A stretch of DNA of 64,000 nucleotides from Marinomonas balearica (GCF_004362145.1 NZ_SNXC01000016.1:62001-126000), one strand, 5' to 3'. Shown: positions 1 to 10,709, counted from the first letter of the stretch. Notes: generated from the sequence alone by a model not told the origin. Program-made: numbers and translations.

Positions 1-25
1 AAGAGAACTGATTCAGAGAATTCGT

Positions 26-754
26 TTACTTATCAAGATGCATAAACACGTTCGGATCATCGGTGATGACTGAGTCCATACCCCAGCGCCAATGTTGCTC
101 CGCTAAAGACACTGAATTGATGGTGTAACACAACAATTTATAACCCGCTTGTTTGATGTCGTTTGCTTGCGATTCTGTTAAAAGCGCATAATCACAGTGC
201 AGACTAAAAGCGTCGATATCAGCAAGTTGTTCCTGCCAATTATTAGGTATTGATTCGTACAATTGCCCTAGATGTCGACTCGAATCCATCTCATGGCACA
301 TAACAAGTGCAGCATGATTAAAGCTTGAAATAATCAGTTTTTCATTATCTTGCCACTGTTCTTGAAGCGCCTTGATGACATTCGGAACGATCTGATCAAT
401 ATCAACATCATCATGCTTTATTTCAAGATTCAAACCTAAACCTAGCGATTGAATGCAATCCAACGCCTCGGTTAGTGTCGGTATGACTTCCCCCTCATAA
501 TCTGGAGAAAACCAACTACCTGCGTCTAGGCTCGCTATGTATTCCAAATTTGCAGCTCTTAGCTTGCCTGATCCGGTTGAACAACGATCCAGAGTTTCAT
601 CATGAAAGATTACCAGTGCGCCATCCGCAATCAACGACACATCAATCTCAACCCATTTTACACCAGAAGCGGCCGCGGCTTTAATGGCGGCCAGTGTATT
701 TTCTGGCGCGAGCGACGCTGCGCCACGATGCCCTATCACTTTCGTTAGTTGCAT
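26..754 (-). CDS. ugpQ: Glycerophosphodiester phosphodiesterase (GDPD family)
   Basis: Hydrolyses glycerophosphodiesters to an alcohol and glycerol-3-phosphate in the cytoplasm. The protein opens with the family signature GHRGAAS followed by ENT, then EIDV and the HDETLDR motif, and later NLEIK; together these supply the metal ligands and catalytic histidines of the TIM-barrel GDPD fold. The length (about 242 residues) matches cytoplasmic UgpQ, and no signal peptide is visible. The ATG at 752-754 was chosen because GGTGGA lies six bases upstream; a GTG seven codons earlier has no such site. No ugp transport genes are nearby. Family assignment is firm, exact substrate is not. Confidence 0.9.
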   Translation of the reverse strand: MQLTKVIGHRGAASLAPENTLAAIKAAAASGVKWVEIDVSLIADGALVIFHDETLDRCSTGSGKLRAANLEYIASLDAGSWFSPDYEGEVIPTLTEALDCIQSLGLGLNLEIKHDDVDIDQIVPNVIKALQEQWQDNEKLIISSFNHAALVMCHEMDSSRHLGQLYESIPNNWQEQLADIDAFSLHCDYALLTESQANDIKQAGYKLLCYTINSVSLAEQHWRWGMDSVITDDPNVFMHLDK

Positions 755-1062
755 AATGAGTCCACCCATTATCACGTTTGAGAATTGAACGTATGTCGCC
801 CTTTGACGCGGGTTTTAAACCAAATACGTTCGCCGCAAGGAGGATTATGCGCGCCCAATATGCGAATCGCCACCGTTTGTTATAAAGGAGTCCTTTAGAT
901 GCTATGAGCGTCGTATTAAAAACGGTAGGTAAGTAGGATTATCTCATTCAACGAGACAACATTTTATCGACAATCTCGGAACTCTAATTTATAGAGCGGC
1001 AGTCAACCACGCTATGTCATTTAGACACTATTGTCTTATAAAAAAGAGAGTTAGGTGAGCGG
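755..1062. other. Intergenic gap with one candidate mini-ORF
   Basis: About 300 bases lie between the GDPD start and the Hpt stop. The only structure seen is a plus-strand AAGGAGG at 837-843 followed by a 12-codon reading frame (847-885, MRAQYANRHRLL) and then the palindrome AAAGGAGTCCTTT. A hairpin AGACA/TGTCT is at 1023-1036. A T-run on the minus strand just past the Hpt stop has no stem in front of it, so it was not called a terminator. Confidence 0.4.
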
Positions 1063-1413
1063 CTAAAATTCGAATTCTAGGCGCATCTCTCCTTCTAAGG
1101 CTTCAAAACTACGCCTTAAATCCGCTTTGAAAATAAGCACATCTTCAATAGTTTTGGCCCTTGCGGCTAACTCTAATTTCTTTGCTAAGCTCGGAAGATG
1201 CAGGCTTGATACTTCTGAGCTTGCGCCTTTTACTTTATGAGCAAATGAAGCGACGTCATCCCAATTCTCAGCTTCGGTAGCACTCTCAATTTTATCCAAA
1301 AAAGCATACGTCTCATTCAAAAATTCGGAGACGACTACTTTCATCAACTCAGTGTTCTCACCAAGCCGCCATTTAAAATCACTGTAATCAAATTGTGTTG
1401 TTGTTATCGTCAT
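1063..1413 (-). CDS. Histidine-containing phosphotransfer (Hpt) protein
   Basis: A small 116-residue, all-helical Hpt protein that relays phosphate from a receiver domain to another response regulator. The phospho-accepting histidine is His59 in the motif FAHKVKGAS, which matches the Hpt consensus HxxKG. The gene overlaps the end of the hybrid kinase by four bases (ATGA), so the two are translationally coupled and very probably partners: the kinase carries receiver Asp978 but no Hpt domain of its own. The final output regulator is not encoded nearby. Confidence 0.9.
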   Translation of the reverse strand: MTITTTQFDYSDFKWRLGENTELMKVVVSEFLNETYAFLDKIESATEAENWDDVASFAHKVKGASSEVSSLHLPSLAKKLELAARAKTIEDVLIFKADLRRSFEALEGEMRLEFEF

Positions 1414-4400
1414 ACCTGTTCCTCATCGCCAGAGCGAAGCCATTGTTCCAGTACTTCCTCTATCCTTTTCTTCGAGATAGGTTTGGGTACATGACCATTC
1501 ATTCCAGCTTGAATGCACTTTTCGTCGTCCCCTTTCATCGCGTTGGCACTTAATGCCACTATTGGTACGTTTGAACTGGTTACACTGCCTTTTGGTAGCT
1601 GCCTAATTCGTCTTGTCGCTTCATACCCATCCATCACTGGCATTTGGCAATCCATAAAAATAAGGTGATATTTGTTGGCTTGCACTTTTTCAAGCGCTTC
1701 TTGACCATTCTCAGCAATATCAACCGTGATACCAAACAAACCAATTATGCCTTTCCCGACAATTTGATTAGTGTGATTGTCCTCAACCAGAAGCACATTT
1801 CCAGTAAGTTCGATGCGCTCGGCATTCCTTTGGTTAACCGGATCTGCCACAGTGTTTGTTCGGTCTAGCTGACAAATACTGTCCCACAGTGCGGTTTCCT
1901 GCACGGGTTTTAACAATGACACAACATTTTGCTCACGATCATTGTTGGTTCTAAGTTCTCTAGCACACAACACCACCACTTTTTTGCTTGCTTGTTCTTG
2001 TGCGAGTTTGGAAGCATTATTATATTCCTTAAACGACTCCCAAACTTCCTCGTCTACTACAAACAGTGTAGACCCTTCGTTTAAAAAATGATCATCTGAT
2101 TGATCTTTGATGTAAATGTTTGATGCATGCCAACGTTCAAATACTTTTTCTAGATAATGAGCAAGCGTACTATTTGATACGCAAATCAATACGGACTGCC
2201 CTATTAACGATCGCTCAGGATGTGAAGAAAGCTCTCGCCCGTCAAATGGAGCTTCAAAGATAAACGTCGAGCCAACACCGAGTTCGCTTTCCACACGAAC
2301 ATCACCGTCCATCATCCCCGCAATTTCCTTACATATAGACAAACCTAACCCCGTTCCACCATACAAACGGGTTGTCGAACTGTCTGCTTGTTTAAAACGC
2401 TGAAACAATTGATTGATTTGCTCGTCTGAAAGACCTATTCCAGTGTCTGACACCCTCATAGAAACCCAATATTTGCCCTCATCATATCGACTAGTAATCG
2501 ATAAACTCACTTCACCTTTGTGAGTAAACTTCAGGGCATTACCTAACAGATTCAGAATAATTTGCCGAATCCTAAGTTGATCGCCTAGCACCTCAATAAA
2601 CGGGAGAGGCTCGGCTGGAACATTGAGTACTAGATTTTTTTCCAGTGCTTTTGCTCTTAATAAATCGCCTGTTTCTTGCGTCAGTTCCAAAAGAGACACA
2701 GGCTTTTTATCCAAAATAAAACTGCCCGCTTCGATCTTAGATAAATCGAGAATGTCATTGATTATTTCTAATAACGTCAGAGCACTTTGTCTGGATATCT
2801 CTAAAAGACCCCGTTGCTCTTTTTCAATAGATGCATTTTGAAGAACAAGCGTAAGAGATCCAATAACACCGTTTAGAGGTGTTCTAATTTCGTGACTCAT
2901 ATTCGCCAAAAAGTCGCTTTTGGCTCGATTGGCCTCTTCTGCTTCGGCTTTAGCGATCTTCAATTTTTCACGAGATTGGCTAAGGGACTCATTACTTTTG
3001 CGTAAGGCTTTGGTGCGCTCTAAAACCTGATGCTCAATTTGTGCGGTATGACTATAAATGAGGATAATTAACCAGCCAACGAGGCCAGAAACAAGAACCC
3101 CCCCCGCGATCGCTAAGTGTAAGTTCCAAGGAGGATAGATAAACGCATTATTGTTTATTTTTATCATTCTCCACGTATGCCCGCCAATAGGGATGTCCGT
3201 AGAATAAATGGTTCTAATATTCCCATTTCGTTCATCTTCAAGCAGTTTACTTGCGTCGCTATAGCTGTCTCCTCTGCGGATCAAAATATAAGGAGAACCG
3301 TCTGTCTTTCTATCAACCAAATAAAACTCAGAACTCACTAATTGACTTTGGGTAATGGCTAACTCAGCCAGCTCTTTGACTCTTAGCGCCGCTGTCGCAT
3401 AGGCATAGAGATACTCTTCACCCTTCTCGTCTGTCAGAAAAATAGGGAAAAAAAGTAATACCGCCAATTCTTTTTGGACTAAATCCAAAGCCTGCGTAGG
3501 GTAGGCTGAATTGATGTCTCGTGCTTTATCAAGCGCATATCGGCGATCAGTTTGAGAGTAAACATCGTACCCTAACGCCCGCTCATTTCCACTCATAGGA
3601 TATAGATAAGACACAACAACATGACGCTCAGCAGGAATGCTAGGAATGAGGTTTCCTGAAGAATCGCTTTGAGTCACTACAAATGAAAACGGCTCGTAAT
3701 ATGGCGAAAAACGTTTTGTTAGCGTCTCAATTTCATCGCCATTGATGACTAAATTCAGAGAAAGGGCTTGCATTGAATTTTCATACCTTAGCGTTTCCCG
3801 AGCGAACGTCGCAAACTCTTGAGGAGTAACATTCTCACTGCCTTTCACATAACTTGCGATCGAACTGAGTGCGCTGATCGTTCCTTGCGCACGACGTGTT
3901 AATGTCGCAGCAGAAAACTTAGCATTGTTTTCAAATTCGGTTTGCTGCTTAGTAAGCTCCGCCTCATAGATCATGTGAGACGCAAAAATTGTTAGTAATG
4001 TAATAAGCGTAAAGGCACTTGCAATTTGCCGAGGATTTGAAAAGTGTGTTCCAGAAAACTGAGGAAAAAAAATCGCAATCCAGGGGACAAAGAAGGCGAC
4101 ACCAATCACTTCCCCCAACCACCAATTGAAACCACTTATCAACAAAAATTGCGGTTCAACAAGACCAAAACTGTATAAAGAAAGCGTGGCTAGAATTGCA
4201 CTAAACAAACACGACACGGGGCCTGCAATAAAAATAAATTTAAGTGCATATCGGGCATCGGAAAAAGCTCTTTTGTAAAAAGGCCGTGTAAAGTGTTGGG
4301 AAATTTTAACCTGAACTAAAACGCTAACTGAAATACATAAAGCAAGAGCAATAGAGCTGCTCCCGTAGTTTACTGAAGAGATATAAAGATGAAGTAGAAA

Positions 4401-4583
4401 GGCACCGAGTGCCACCCCCAACAAGGCCGCGTTACCAAACATCAATACCGCGATGACAGCCAAGCCCGTAGAAGGCCACACAATCGCGGCATATTCAGGT
4501 GATATCGAAAAATACTGCCCGACAAAACCCAATAAGAAATACAGCGTGGAAGAACCGAAAACAACCCGTAACGTCTTTAACAT
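1410..4583 (-). CDS. Membrane hybrid histidine kinase with MASE1, CHASE-like, kinase and receiver domains
   Basis: A 1057-residue inner-membrane sensor. Residues 1-205 hold about eight hydrophobic segments of MASE1 type. Residues 215-470 form a periplasmic CHASE-like sensing region, and a further membrane segment lies near 488-511. After a coiled coil, the HisKA domain has His564 in [10 protein letters not shown], and the ATPase domain shows the N box (LLGNALKF), DTGIGL and GGTGLGLS. Residues 800-920 look like a degenerate receiver with no clear acceptor. Residues 929-1045 are a good receiver with Asp978 in [11 protein letters not shown]. The partner Hpt gene overlaps its 3' end. It directly follows the T6SS locus on the same strand, which may mean a regulatory link; that is inference. 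The signal sensed is unknown. Confidence 0.92.
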   Translation of the reverse strand: MLKTLRVVFGSSTLYFLLGFVGQYFSISPEYAAIVWPSTGLAVIAVLMFGNAALLGVALGAFLLHLYISSVNYGSSSIALALCISVSVLVQVKISQHFTRPFYKRAFSDARYALKFIFIAGPVSCLFSAILATLSLYSFGLVEPQFLLISGFNWWLGEVIGVAFFVPWIAIFFPQFSGTHFSNPRQIASAFTLITLLTIFASHMIYEAELTKQQTEFENNAKFSAATLTRRAQGTISALSSIASYVKGSENVTPQEFATFARETLRYENSMQALSLNLVINGDEIETLTKRFSPYYEPFSFVVTQSDSSGNLIPSIPAERHVVVSYLYPMSGNERALGYDVYSQTDRRYALDKARDINSAYPTQALDLVQKELAVLLFFPIFLTDEKGEEYLYAYATAALRVKELAELAITQSQLVSSEFYLVDRKTDGSPYILIRRGDSYSDASKLLEDERNGNIRTIYSTDIPIGGHTWRMIKINNNAFIYPPWNLHLAIAGGVLVSGLVGWLIILIYSHTAQIEHQVLERTKALRKSNESLSQSREKLKIAKAEAEEANRAKSDFLANMSHEIRTPLNGVIGSLTLVLQNASIEKEQRGLLEISRQSALTLLEIINDILDLSKIEAGSFILDKKPVSLLELTQETGDLLRAKALEKNLVLNVPAEPLPFIEVLGDQLRIRQIILNLLGNALKFTHKGEVSLSITSRYDEGKYWVSMRVSDTGIGLSDEQINQLFQRFKQADSSTTRLYGGTGLGLSICKEIAGMMDGDVRVESELGVGSTFIFEAPFDGRELSSHPERSLIGQSVLICVSNSTLAHYLEKVFERWHASNIYIKDQSDDHFLNEGSTLFVVDEEVWESFKEYNNASKLAQEQASKKVVVLCARELRTNNDREQNVVSLLKPVQETALWDSICQLDRTNTVADPVNQRNAERIELTGNVLLVEDNHTNQIVGKGIIGLFGITVDIAENGQEALEKVQANKYHLIFMDCQMPVMDGYEATRRIRQLPKGSVTSSNVPIVALSANAMKGDDEKCIQAGMNGHVPKPISKKRIEEVLEQWLRSGDEEQV

Positions 4584-4709
4584 CCTGAGATATGCCCTTA
4601 AATTAGTATCTACGCCTACTTATTATCTAAGTGGGTAAATGAAAAAAGTGCCAATATTTCTCGTTTGATTTTTGTTAATGCACGCTACGAGCTTCTAGAA
4701 CAGATAACA

Positions 4710-6776
4710 CTAATTGTTCGCTATGCTGCCTCCTTTAAGCGATATACTGTCTGCACAGATCTCAATGCTGCTTCCACTTAAAACCACCCCGCCCGATCCA
4801 TTCAGTTCGATACTCGCATCGCCCTGCGTCAAGCTCAATGTCGAACCGTGGGTGTTTAAAGTGATGCCATTCTCTGATGAAAGCTGATAACTCCCATCCT
4901 GCACCTGAAGCTGATAGTCACCCGCATCAACGCTTTGATGTAAACCATTCGCAGTTTGAAAAACCATCGCACCTTCACTTGTGATAGTGACGTCTCCTTC
5001 TCGACTTTGAAGTCGCATCCCTTGCGCAGATGTTTGATCCAATGTTGTTCCGGATTGAATAATAACGTTCGATTCTTGAGTCATCAGCTCAAACGTTGTG
5101 TTAGCATTTATGGAAATGCTTTCCCCCGCCTGATAAGACTGCCCTTCACCACTTTTTATCAATGAAGACTTACCTGCCGTTAGCTGAATATCGCCTTCAC
5201 TGGATTCAATCTCTATACGATGCCCATTGTTGGAAGCGTCAAGCCTCAATACATTTTTCTGTTCATTGGTTGTTAGTTCGATCCTCTCACTGTCATTGGT
5301 ATCATCAAAAACAAGGCTATGCCCAGCTCGTGTTCTTATAATATTTTGATTCGGGTTTTGGCTGCTGACCAAAACCGAGGAGTCCTGATCTTGAATACAA
5401 CCATGAATGACAGGCCGTTCAATATCGCCGTTTTCAAACTGCACGGATACTAAGGTACCCACTGCGAGCGGAAAGTGCATTCCTTGTTCACTTCCCCCCA
5501 AAGGTTGCGCGAGCCTGACAGGTGGGCTGGATACGCCTTCCGAGTCGGATCGACGATCAAACGCAAAACGAATTCGATAACAGCCTTTCTCATCGAGTTC
5601 ACTGGTTGTCATTGCCGTCAATGCTAATTGAACAGGTGTACGTGGAACATACTCTGGCACAAATTCAACTCCGGCTGGAACGGCAATAAATCGGCACCGA
5701 AAGCCTTTAGCATTCGCATCGGAACCATTTGCAATTAAGTTTCCTTGAGAGCCAGACAAGGACACTTCCAATACACGATATTGTCCAATAAGTTCGCCAG
5801 ATGAACTTGAAACGTTTATCAAAACACCCGGTGCAATGGTTCGACAATTGGATTCAAATAAACAATGATTATTCAGACAGTCTTTTGCTTGTAAAAATCG
5901 CCTAGCGAGTTGTTTTCCTTGATTGGCAGTTGAATAATTAAGCCCCCACAACTCCGTTTTTAGCGATATATCGCTCTCTGACGAAGCGGTATCGATAGAC
6001 TCGCTGACACGTAAATTTTGATTATGCCATGGGAAAGTATCATTCAACTCTAAGCGGGATACGGCTCTCTGAGTTTGGCTGTCTTGTTTATAAATATGCT
6101 CAGAATCTTTCGCCGCTCCCACATTCTCCAGTAAAGGTAACGTTAGTGTACTTTCACTCTGAGACGTTTGAGTAATGCGGTCACACAGCTGGATATGAGT
6201 CGTTCCTTCATTTTGATGAAGATTAATAAACACGCCTTCTTTTGCCAAAATTCGAGTAAGGAAATCCAGATCGCTTTCCTGGAATTGAATACAAATAGGC
6301 AATATGTCCGTGTCACTGCATAGAGCTTCAACCTGAGCAGACCCATTTATATCCTGCTTCAACACCTCTTTCGCAATATTTAACGCGCTTTTGTCGGTAA
6401 ATACTCGATTATGCTGTTGTTCGGACAGCAAGGATAAAACTGATGAGAGAGTAAACGTGTATTCAGTAAATCCATCGTTTAATAGCCCTGTAACCCGAAC
6501 GCTCGACACCAGCCCGTGAATAGGCCGCAATGTGCCATTGGAAAAAATATTTAAGGTCGCAGATTTATTCAGAAGATACTTTGCATCCACCGCTTCAACG
6601 CTTACAACCTTCACCGTTAATTGGTGATCCCTACTAAACCCCCACCGCTCTATATCGAACGACAACACCATAAATTGATCTTGCGGAAAGTCAGCCAGAG
6701 ATAAAAAATATTGACGAGCATCAGCGGATCCAAACTCTTTGAATTTTCGCCTGATTTCAGAAAGAGAAAATTCCAT
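4710..6776 (-). CDS. vgrG: T6SS spike protein VgrG (TssI)
   Basis: Trimeric spike at the tip of the Hcp tube, equivalent to phage gp27-gp5. The N-terminal two thirds carry the phage-hub domains. The OB-fold is marked by VRLAQPLGG and GTLVSVQFENGD around residues 425-465. The C-terminus is a run of short beta-strand repeats of the VgrG needle (SINANTTFELMTQ, DVTITSEGAMVF and similar) ending in SISLKGGSIANN. At 688 residues it stops where the needle stops, so there is no C-terminal effector extension. It begins two bases after the clpV stop codon and is the last gene of the T6SS set. No PAAR, adaptor or effector-immunity gene follows. Confidence 0.96.
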   Translation of the reverse strand: MEFSLSEIRRKFKEFGSADARQYFLSLADFPQDQFMVLSFDIERWGFSRDHQLTVKVVSVEAVDAKYLLNKSATLNIFSNGTLRPIHGLVSSVRVTGLLNDGFTEYTFTLSSVLSLLSEQQHNRVFTDKSALNIAKEVLKQDINGSAQVEALCSDTDILPICIQFQESDLDFLTRILAKEGVFINLHQNEGTTHIQLCDRITQTSQSESTLTLPLLENVGAAKDSEHIYKQDSQTQRAVSRLELNDTFPWHNQNLRVSESIDTASSESDISLKTELWGLNYSTANQGKQLARRFLQAKDCLNNHCLFESNCRTIAPGVLINVSSSSGELIGQYRVLEVSLSGSQGNLIANGSDANAKGFRCRFIAVPAGVEFVPEYVPRTPVQLALTAMTTSELDEKGCYRIRFAFDRRSDSEGVSSPPVRLAQPLGGSEQGMHFPLAVGTLVSVQFENGDIERPVIHGCIQDQDSSVLVSSQNPNQNIIRTRAGHSLVFDDTNDSERIELTTNEQKNVLRLDASNNGHRIEIESSEGDIQLTAGKSSLIKSGEGQSYQAGESISINANTTFELMTQESNVIIQSGTTLDQTSAQGMRLQSREGDVTITSEGAMVFQTANGLHQSVDAGDYQLQVQDGSYQLSSENGITLNTHGSTLSLTQGDASIELNGSGGVVLSGSSIEICADSISLKGGSIANN

Positions 6777-6778
6777 TC

Positions 6779-9637
6779 TTACGCCTCAATTACTTCGTCA
6801 GTGCATTCATTCTTTGAGTGATCCGTTTGTTTATCTAGAAAAATTACATCGATGGCACCGTTCTCGCTGGCGGTCATTTGTAAAATGTCCGGTAAATCAG
6901 ACTCGACCAAATACTGCAGTATCTCATTCGCAATTTTCGATGACAGCAATGATTCAATACGTTGGTTAATAAGTCTCGCCCCGGCATTGCTTTCCTGACA
7001 CAGCGATAACAACAACTCGAGTGCTGACGTATCACAGCGTAGTTCCATTTTGTATTCTGACATTAAGCGTTCAGCAAGCTTGTCCAACTTATGTGTCACT
7101 ATGGCTTTCAATGATTCTTGATTTAACGAAACAAACGGCACAATTTTCATTCGTGCTGCAAGCGCCGGCGCGAAGTGGTTGCTAATAATAGGCTGAATAA
7201 GCGCTTCCAGCTCTGATATTGAAGGCGCGACTGAAGGAACCACACTGTCACTTCCTTCCTCGTTTTCACCTTCTAATGTTGTCTCATGATCTAATGAGGT
7301 TGGCTCTGAAATTTCGGACGCCTCAATCGTCATCTTTTGAGACATCGATTCTAAAATAAGCTCTGACCCCAAATTTGAAGTCATCAATATGATCGTGTTT
7401 TTAAAGTCAATTTCTCGACCTTCTCCATCACGCATCACCCCTTGATCGAACACTTGATAGAAGACGTTCATCACATCAACATGGGCTTTCTCAACTTCAT
7501 CTAACAAGACTACGGAGTACGGTTTTTGTCGAACGGCTTCCGTCAACAAACCACCCTGCCCATAACCCACATACCCCGGAGGAGATCCTTTCAACTGAGA
7601 GACGGTATGCGCTTCTTGATATTCACTCATATTGATCGTAATAAGTGAGCGCTCACTTCCAAACAGATGTTCCGCTATTTTTTTTGCGGTTTCAGTTTTA
7701 CCAACACCACTGGGGCCAGCTAATAAAAAAACGCCCTGCGGCCCCTCAGAAAAGCGTAATTTGGCTTTATTCGCTCTAAGGTTTTGACCAATACTTCGAA
7801 TTGCATCGTCTTGCCCGATGATGTCTTCGCCTAACGAGGCTTCAAATGTCAGAAGATTCTGAAGGTCATCTCGAACCATGCTACCAACGGGAATACCCGT
7901 CCAATCAGCAATAACATCGGCAATGGAGGTGGCATTAACCTCTGAGTGCACAGATAAACCTGCGGTCGATTTTTCTTGCTCTTCTTGCAATAGCTTCCGC
8001 AATGAGTACGCCCGATGTTTCAACCTTTCATCGTGTTCGACATGTTCAACTGAGCGTTGGATTTCTTCAACAAGCTGATTTTGCTTCTCCCAACTGCCTT
8101 CGAATGCAACAATCTCTGATTGTACTTTTTCCAGCTCCTCGCTTAATTCAGCACTTAGATCTAAGTCGCTTTCTAATCCTTGATCAAACTCTTTTTCAAG
8201 TCCGGCTATTCGATCCTCTAAATACTGAGCTTTTGCCTGTAACCCTTCCAATAGCTGCGGAGGAACAGCCTGCCCCATTTGAACGCGAGCCGCTGCGGTA
8301 TCAATTAAGTCGATTGCCTTGTCAGGCAGAAAACGACCACTTACGTAACGGTCTGACAATTCCACTGCCGCTTCAATTGCTTCATCTGCGATGCTGACAT
8401 GATGGTGTCGCTCATACTTTGCTTTTAATAGAGTCAACATATGCTTTGCTGCGTCTAATGTCGGCTCGTCGACTTTCACCATCTGAAAGCGTCTGGCAAG
8501 CGCCGGATCACGCTCAAAGTACTGCTTGTATTCGGACCACGTAGTCGCAGCCACAGTCCTAAGCTCACCTCTTGCTAACGCGGGTTTTAGCAAATTCGCT
8601 GCATCAGCTAACCCAGCCTCTCCACCAGCACCAACCAACGTATGAGCTTCGTCAATAAACAACATGATGTCATCAGAATGAGCGACTTCATCAATGACTT
8701 GTTTCAAGCGTTTTTCGAACTCGCCTTTAACGCTTGCGCCGGCTTGCAACAACCCCAAATCAAGCACATGTATGCGCTTTTGTTTTAAAAAATCTGGCAC
8801 ATCACCATCGACAATGCGTTGCGCCAGACCTTCTACTACGGCGGTCTTACCGACACCCGGCTCCCCAACTAAAATAGGATTGTTTTTTCGTCTTCGACAT
8901 AAGATATCTACGGTGTTTCGAATTTCTTTGTGCCGCCCACTAATTGGGTCTAGCTCGCCTTTTTGTGCCTTTTCCGTCAAATCGTTTGTAAAGCGTTCAA
9001 TAGCACTGGAGGCGGATGACTGACTTGAGAATGACGAACGATAACGGTCGGACGCCGTATTAGGGTCGTCGATGGCTTTATCTTGATCTTCTTGGCTAAA
9101 ATAACCTTGTTCATATTCGCTTGAACGTTCCGTAATACTTTCAACGTTGGATTTCAACATATCCAAATTAATACTGTTTAGCGCTCTGTAACTTCTGTAA
9201 TGCGGCCAATTTTGCGAAAGGTGAATAAAGCTTTCGAGAATGGCCAAAGAGTCTATACCGATTAAAGTAGGGGGATTCGAACTTAATGATCGAGAAGAAG
9301 TCGGGCGTAACGTGCAGACTAAACAAGCGCGCTCTAAAAGTTGGTACACCTCTGCAGACAAAACCGCTTTGTTTTCATGGTGAACTCTTTGTTGATTCAC
9401 ATTATCGACAAGCTCTTGCCACAAGATATTTTGATCAACGGAAAAGTGGCGTAATGCACAGGCAAGATGGCTAGACTCACCTTTCATCTCACCTTCTTCT
9501 AATAATTTTAAGAGCAAATGTTCAGGGACGATTTCTCTGTGCCCTCTTGAATTTGCGAAACCAGCGGCCGCTTCTAATGCTCTACCACAAAGTGGGCTTA
9601 GCTTATCGATCAATACTCTCAGTGTTTGACTGTCCAT
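6779..9637 (-). CDS. clpV: T6SS sheath-disassembly ATPase ClpV (TssH)
   Basis: AAA+ unfoldase of the ClpB class that recycles contracted TssB-TssC sheath. It has an N-terminal Clp repeat domain (about 1-150), first ATPase module with Walker A GEPGVGKT at 258-265 and Walker B FIDEAHTL, a coiled middle region, and second module with GPSGVGKT and LLDEVEKAH near residues 645-720. The variant ClpV naming follows from its T6SS context. It is 952 residues; the excess over common ClpV proteins includes an acidic, low-complexity stretch of about 35 residues after the second Walker B region (around ISEPTSLDHE and EGENEEGSDS). Start preceded by GAGAGGAATAATAAACT. Confidence 0.96.
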   Translation of the reverse strand: MDSQTLRVLIDKLSPLCGRALEAAAGFANSRGHREIVPEHLLLKLLEEGEMKGESSHLACALRHFSVDQNILWQELVDNVNQQRVHHENKAVLSAEVYQLLERACLVCTLRPTSSRSLSSNPPTLIGIDSLAILESFIHLSQNWPHYRSYRALNSINLDMLKSNVESITERSSEYEQGYFSQEDQDKAIDDPNTASDRYRSSFSSQSSASSAIERFTNDLTEKAQKGELDPISGRHKEIRNTVDILCRRRKNNPILVGEPGVGKTAVVEGLAQRIVDGDVPDFLKQKRIHVLDLGLLQAGASVKGEFEKRLKQVIDEVAHSDDIMLFIDEAHTLVGAGGEAGLADAANLLKPALARGELRTVAATTWSEYKQYFERDPALARRFQMVKVDEPTLDAAKHMLTLLKAKYERHHHVSIADEAIEAAVELSDRYVSGRFLPDKAIDLIDTAAARVQMGQAVPPQLLEGLQAKAQYLEDRIAGLEKEFDQGLESDLDLSAELSEELEKVQSEIVAFEGSWEKQNQLVEEIQRSVEHVEHDERLKHRAYSLRKLLQEEQEKSTAGLSVHSEVNATSIADVIADWTGIPVGSMVRDDLQNLLTFEASLGEDIIGQDDAIRSIGQNLRANKAKLRFSEGPQGVFLLAGPSGVGKTETAKKIAEHLFGSERSLITINMSEYQEAHTVSQLKGSPPGYVGYGQGGLLTEAVRQKPYSVVLLDEVEKAHVDVMNVFYQVFDQGVMRDGEGREIDFKNTIILMTSNLGSELILESMSQKMTIEASEISEPTSLDHETTLEGENEEGSDSVVPSVAPSISELEALIQPIISNHFAPALAARMKIVPFVSLNQESLKAIVTHKLDKLAERLMSEYKMELRCDTSALELLLSLCQESNAGARLINQRIESLLSSKIANEILQYLVESDLPDILQMTASENGAIDVIFLDKQTDHSKNECTDEVIEA

Positions 9638-9713
9638 AGTTTATTATTCCTCTCGGTATTCCCTTTGGCTTCCTGAACTTGATGTTAAATATTCCCAATT
9701 ACACAACAATTAT

Positions 9714-10709
9714 CTAAATGCGCTTATAGCTTTGATCACTGAACTCATACTCAATACTTTTATTGCTTTCCCCTAACACTAAGGGGGCCCCCAGCTTGCT
9801 CTCCCCACCGTTTGGGCCCAACTCAATTGACCGCATACCCTCAGCTCTAACACTGGCTTTTACACAATAAGAAACAAGCGGTGGCAGGCAGTATTCCAAT
9901 ACGGTTGATAGCTGCGTCGCGCGTACGCCCCCAGGCTTAAAATCTTCCAACTCGTCTAGGCTAACTACCCCTAGGCTGACTTTTACTGCTTGCCCAGAAA
10001 CAGCTACACGACTCCCCAATAGCGTGTTCTCACCTAACGATAGCCATTCGCCTAACGGCAAAACTTGCTTTGTATCCACAAGCGTCACAACATCAGAAGA
10101 CACGCTTAAACGGGGTATGGAAAGTGCATGTCTGAGAATATTTTCCACGACACACAAACTTTGCTTTCGGTTAGACAATGCACCAAGTGAAAATCCGACT
10201 CGCTGGGCTCTATCACTTAGTTGGCGTTCTTGAGTACTGTTTTCACGATATTTATTATTTTGAAGTGCAAGCTGCCCAGAAATGGCAAAACACATTCGAA
10301 CAAATAAGTTTTCTTCGCCGACGCTAGTTAATGGCTGAAATTTTTGCCAGCTTTTATGCAGCAACCAATACGCATTTTGATTGAATACGTCCAAAAATGA
10401 AGCGATGCATTTGCCTGCCTCGGAGCCTTGCGTTACATCCTGTAAGAAATAGTGAGGAGTGGGCGCATCAACGCCATATAACCCGAAAAAAGACGCCTCT
10501 AAATGCCAATCTTTATTCTCACTCTGGACAAGCTTACGAACATCCGCAGCAGGAAACGACAACCAGTCGGAAGGTTTCAGTTTCAGCCAAGACGGCTTGT
10601 CCCTGGTCTTTATTTGCCCGTTCATTTTTAATAAAAGATCGAGCAATTGATGATAATCATATTCGCAAGCCGACTCACTGAGCCTTTGGGAATCTAACTC
10701 TCGATGCAT
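9714..10709 (-). CDS. tssG: T6SS baseplate subunit TssG
   Basis: Baseplate wedge protein that works with TssE, TssF and TssK at the inner membrane. Family match rests on its position directly after tssF and on features such as WLKLKPSDWLSFPAADV, FFGLYGVDAPTP and YFLQDVT near the N-terminus, typical of the ImpH/VasB family. The reading frame opens at 10730, but the ATG at 10707-10709 was preferred because GGGAAG lies seven bases upstream while the first ATG has a site too close to it. Either way the gene overlaps the 3' end of tssF (by 16 or 37 bases). A 76-base gap precedes clpV. Confidence 0.9.
   Translation of the reverse strand: MHRELDSQRLSESACEYDYHQLLDLLLKMNGQIKTRDKPSWLKLKPSDWLSFPAADVRKLVQSENKDWHLEASFFGLYGVDAPTPHYFLQDVTQGSEAGKCIASFLDVFNQNAYWLLHKSWQKFQPLTSVGEENLFVRMCFAISGQLALQNNKYRENSTQERQLSDRAQRVGFSLGALSNRKQSLCVVENILRHALSIPRLSVSSDVVTLVDTKQVLPLGEWLSLGENTLLGSRVAVSGQAVKVSLGVVSLDELEDFKPGGVRATQLSTVLEYCLPPLVSYCVKASVRAEGMRSIELGPNGGESKLGAPLVLGESNKSIEYEFSDQSYKRI

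Noticed and set aside
1030..1062. Terminator after the Hpt gene
   Set aside because: There is a T-run on the minus strand but no stem in front of it.
8002..8397. 131-residue plus-strand frame opposite clpV
   Set aside because: Antisense to a conserved part of ClpV; composition reflects the reverse of that gene.
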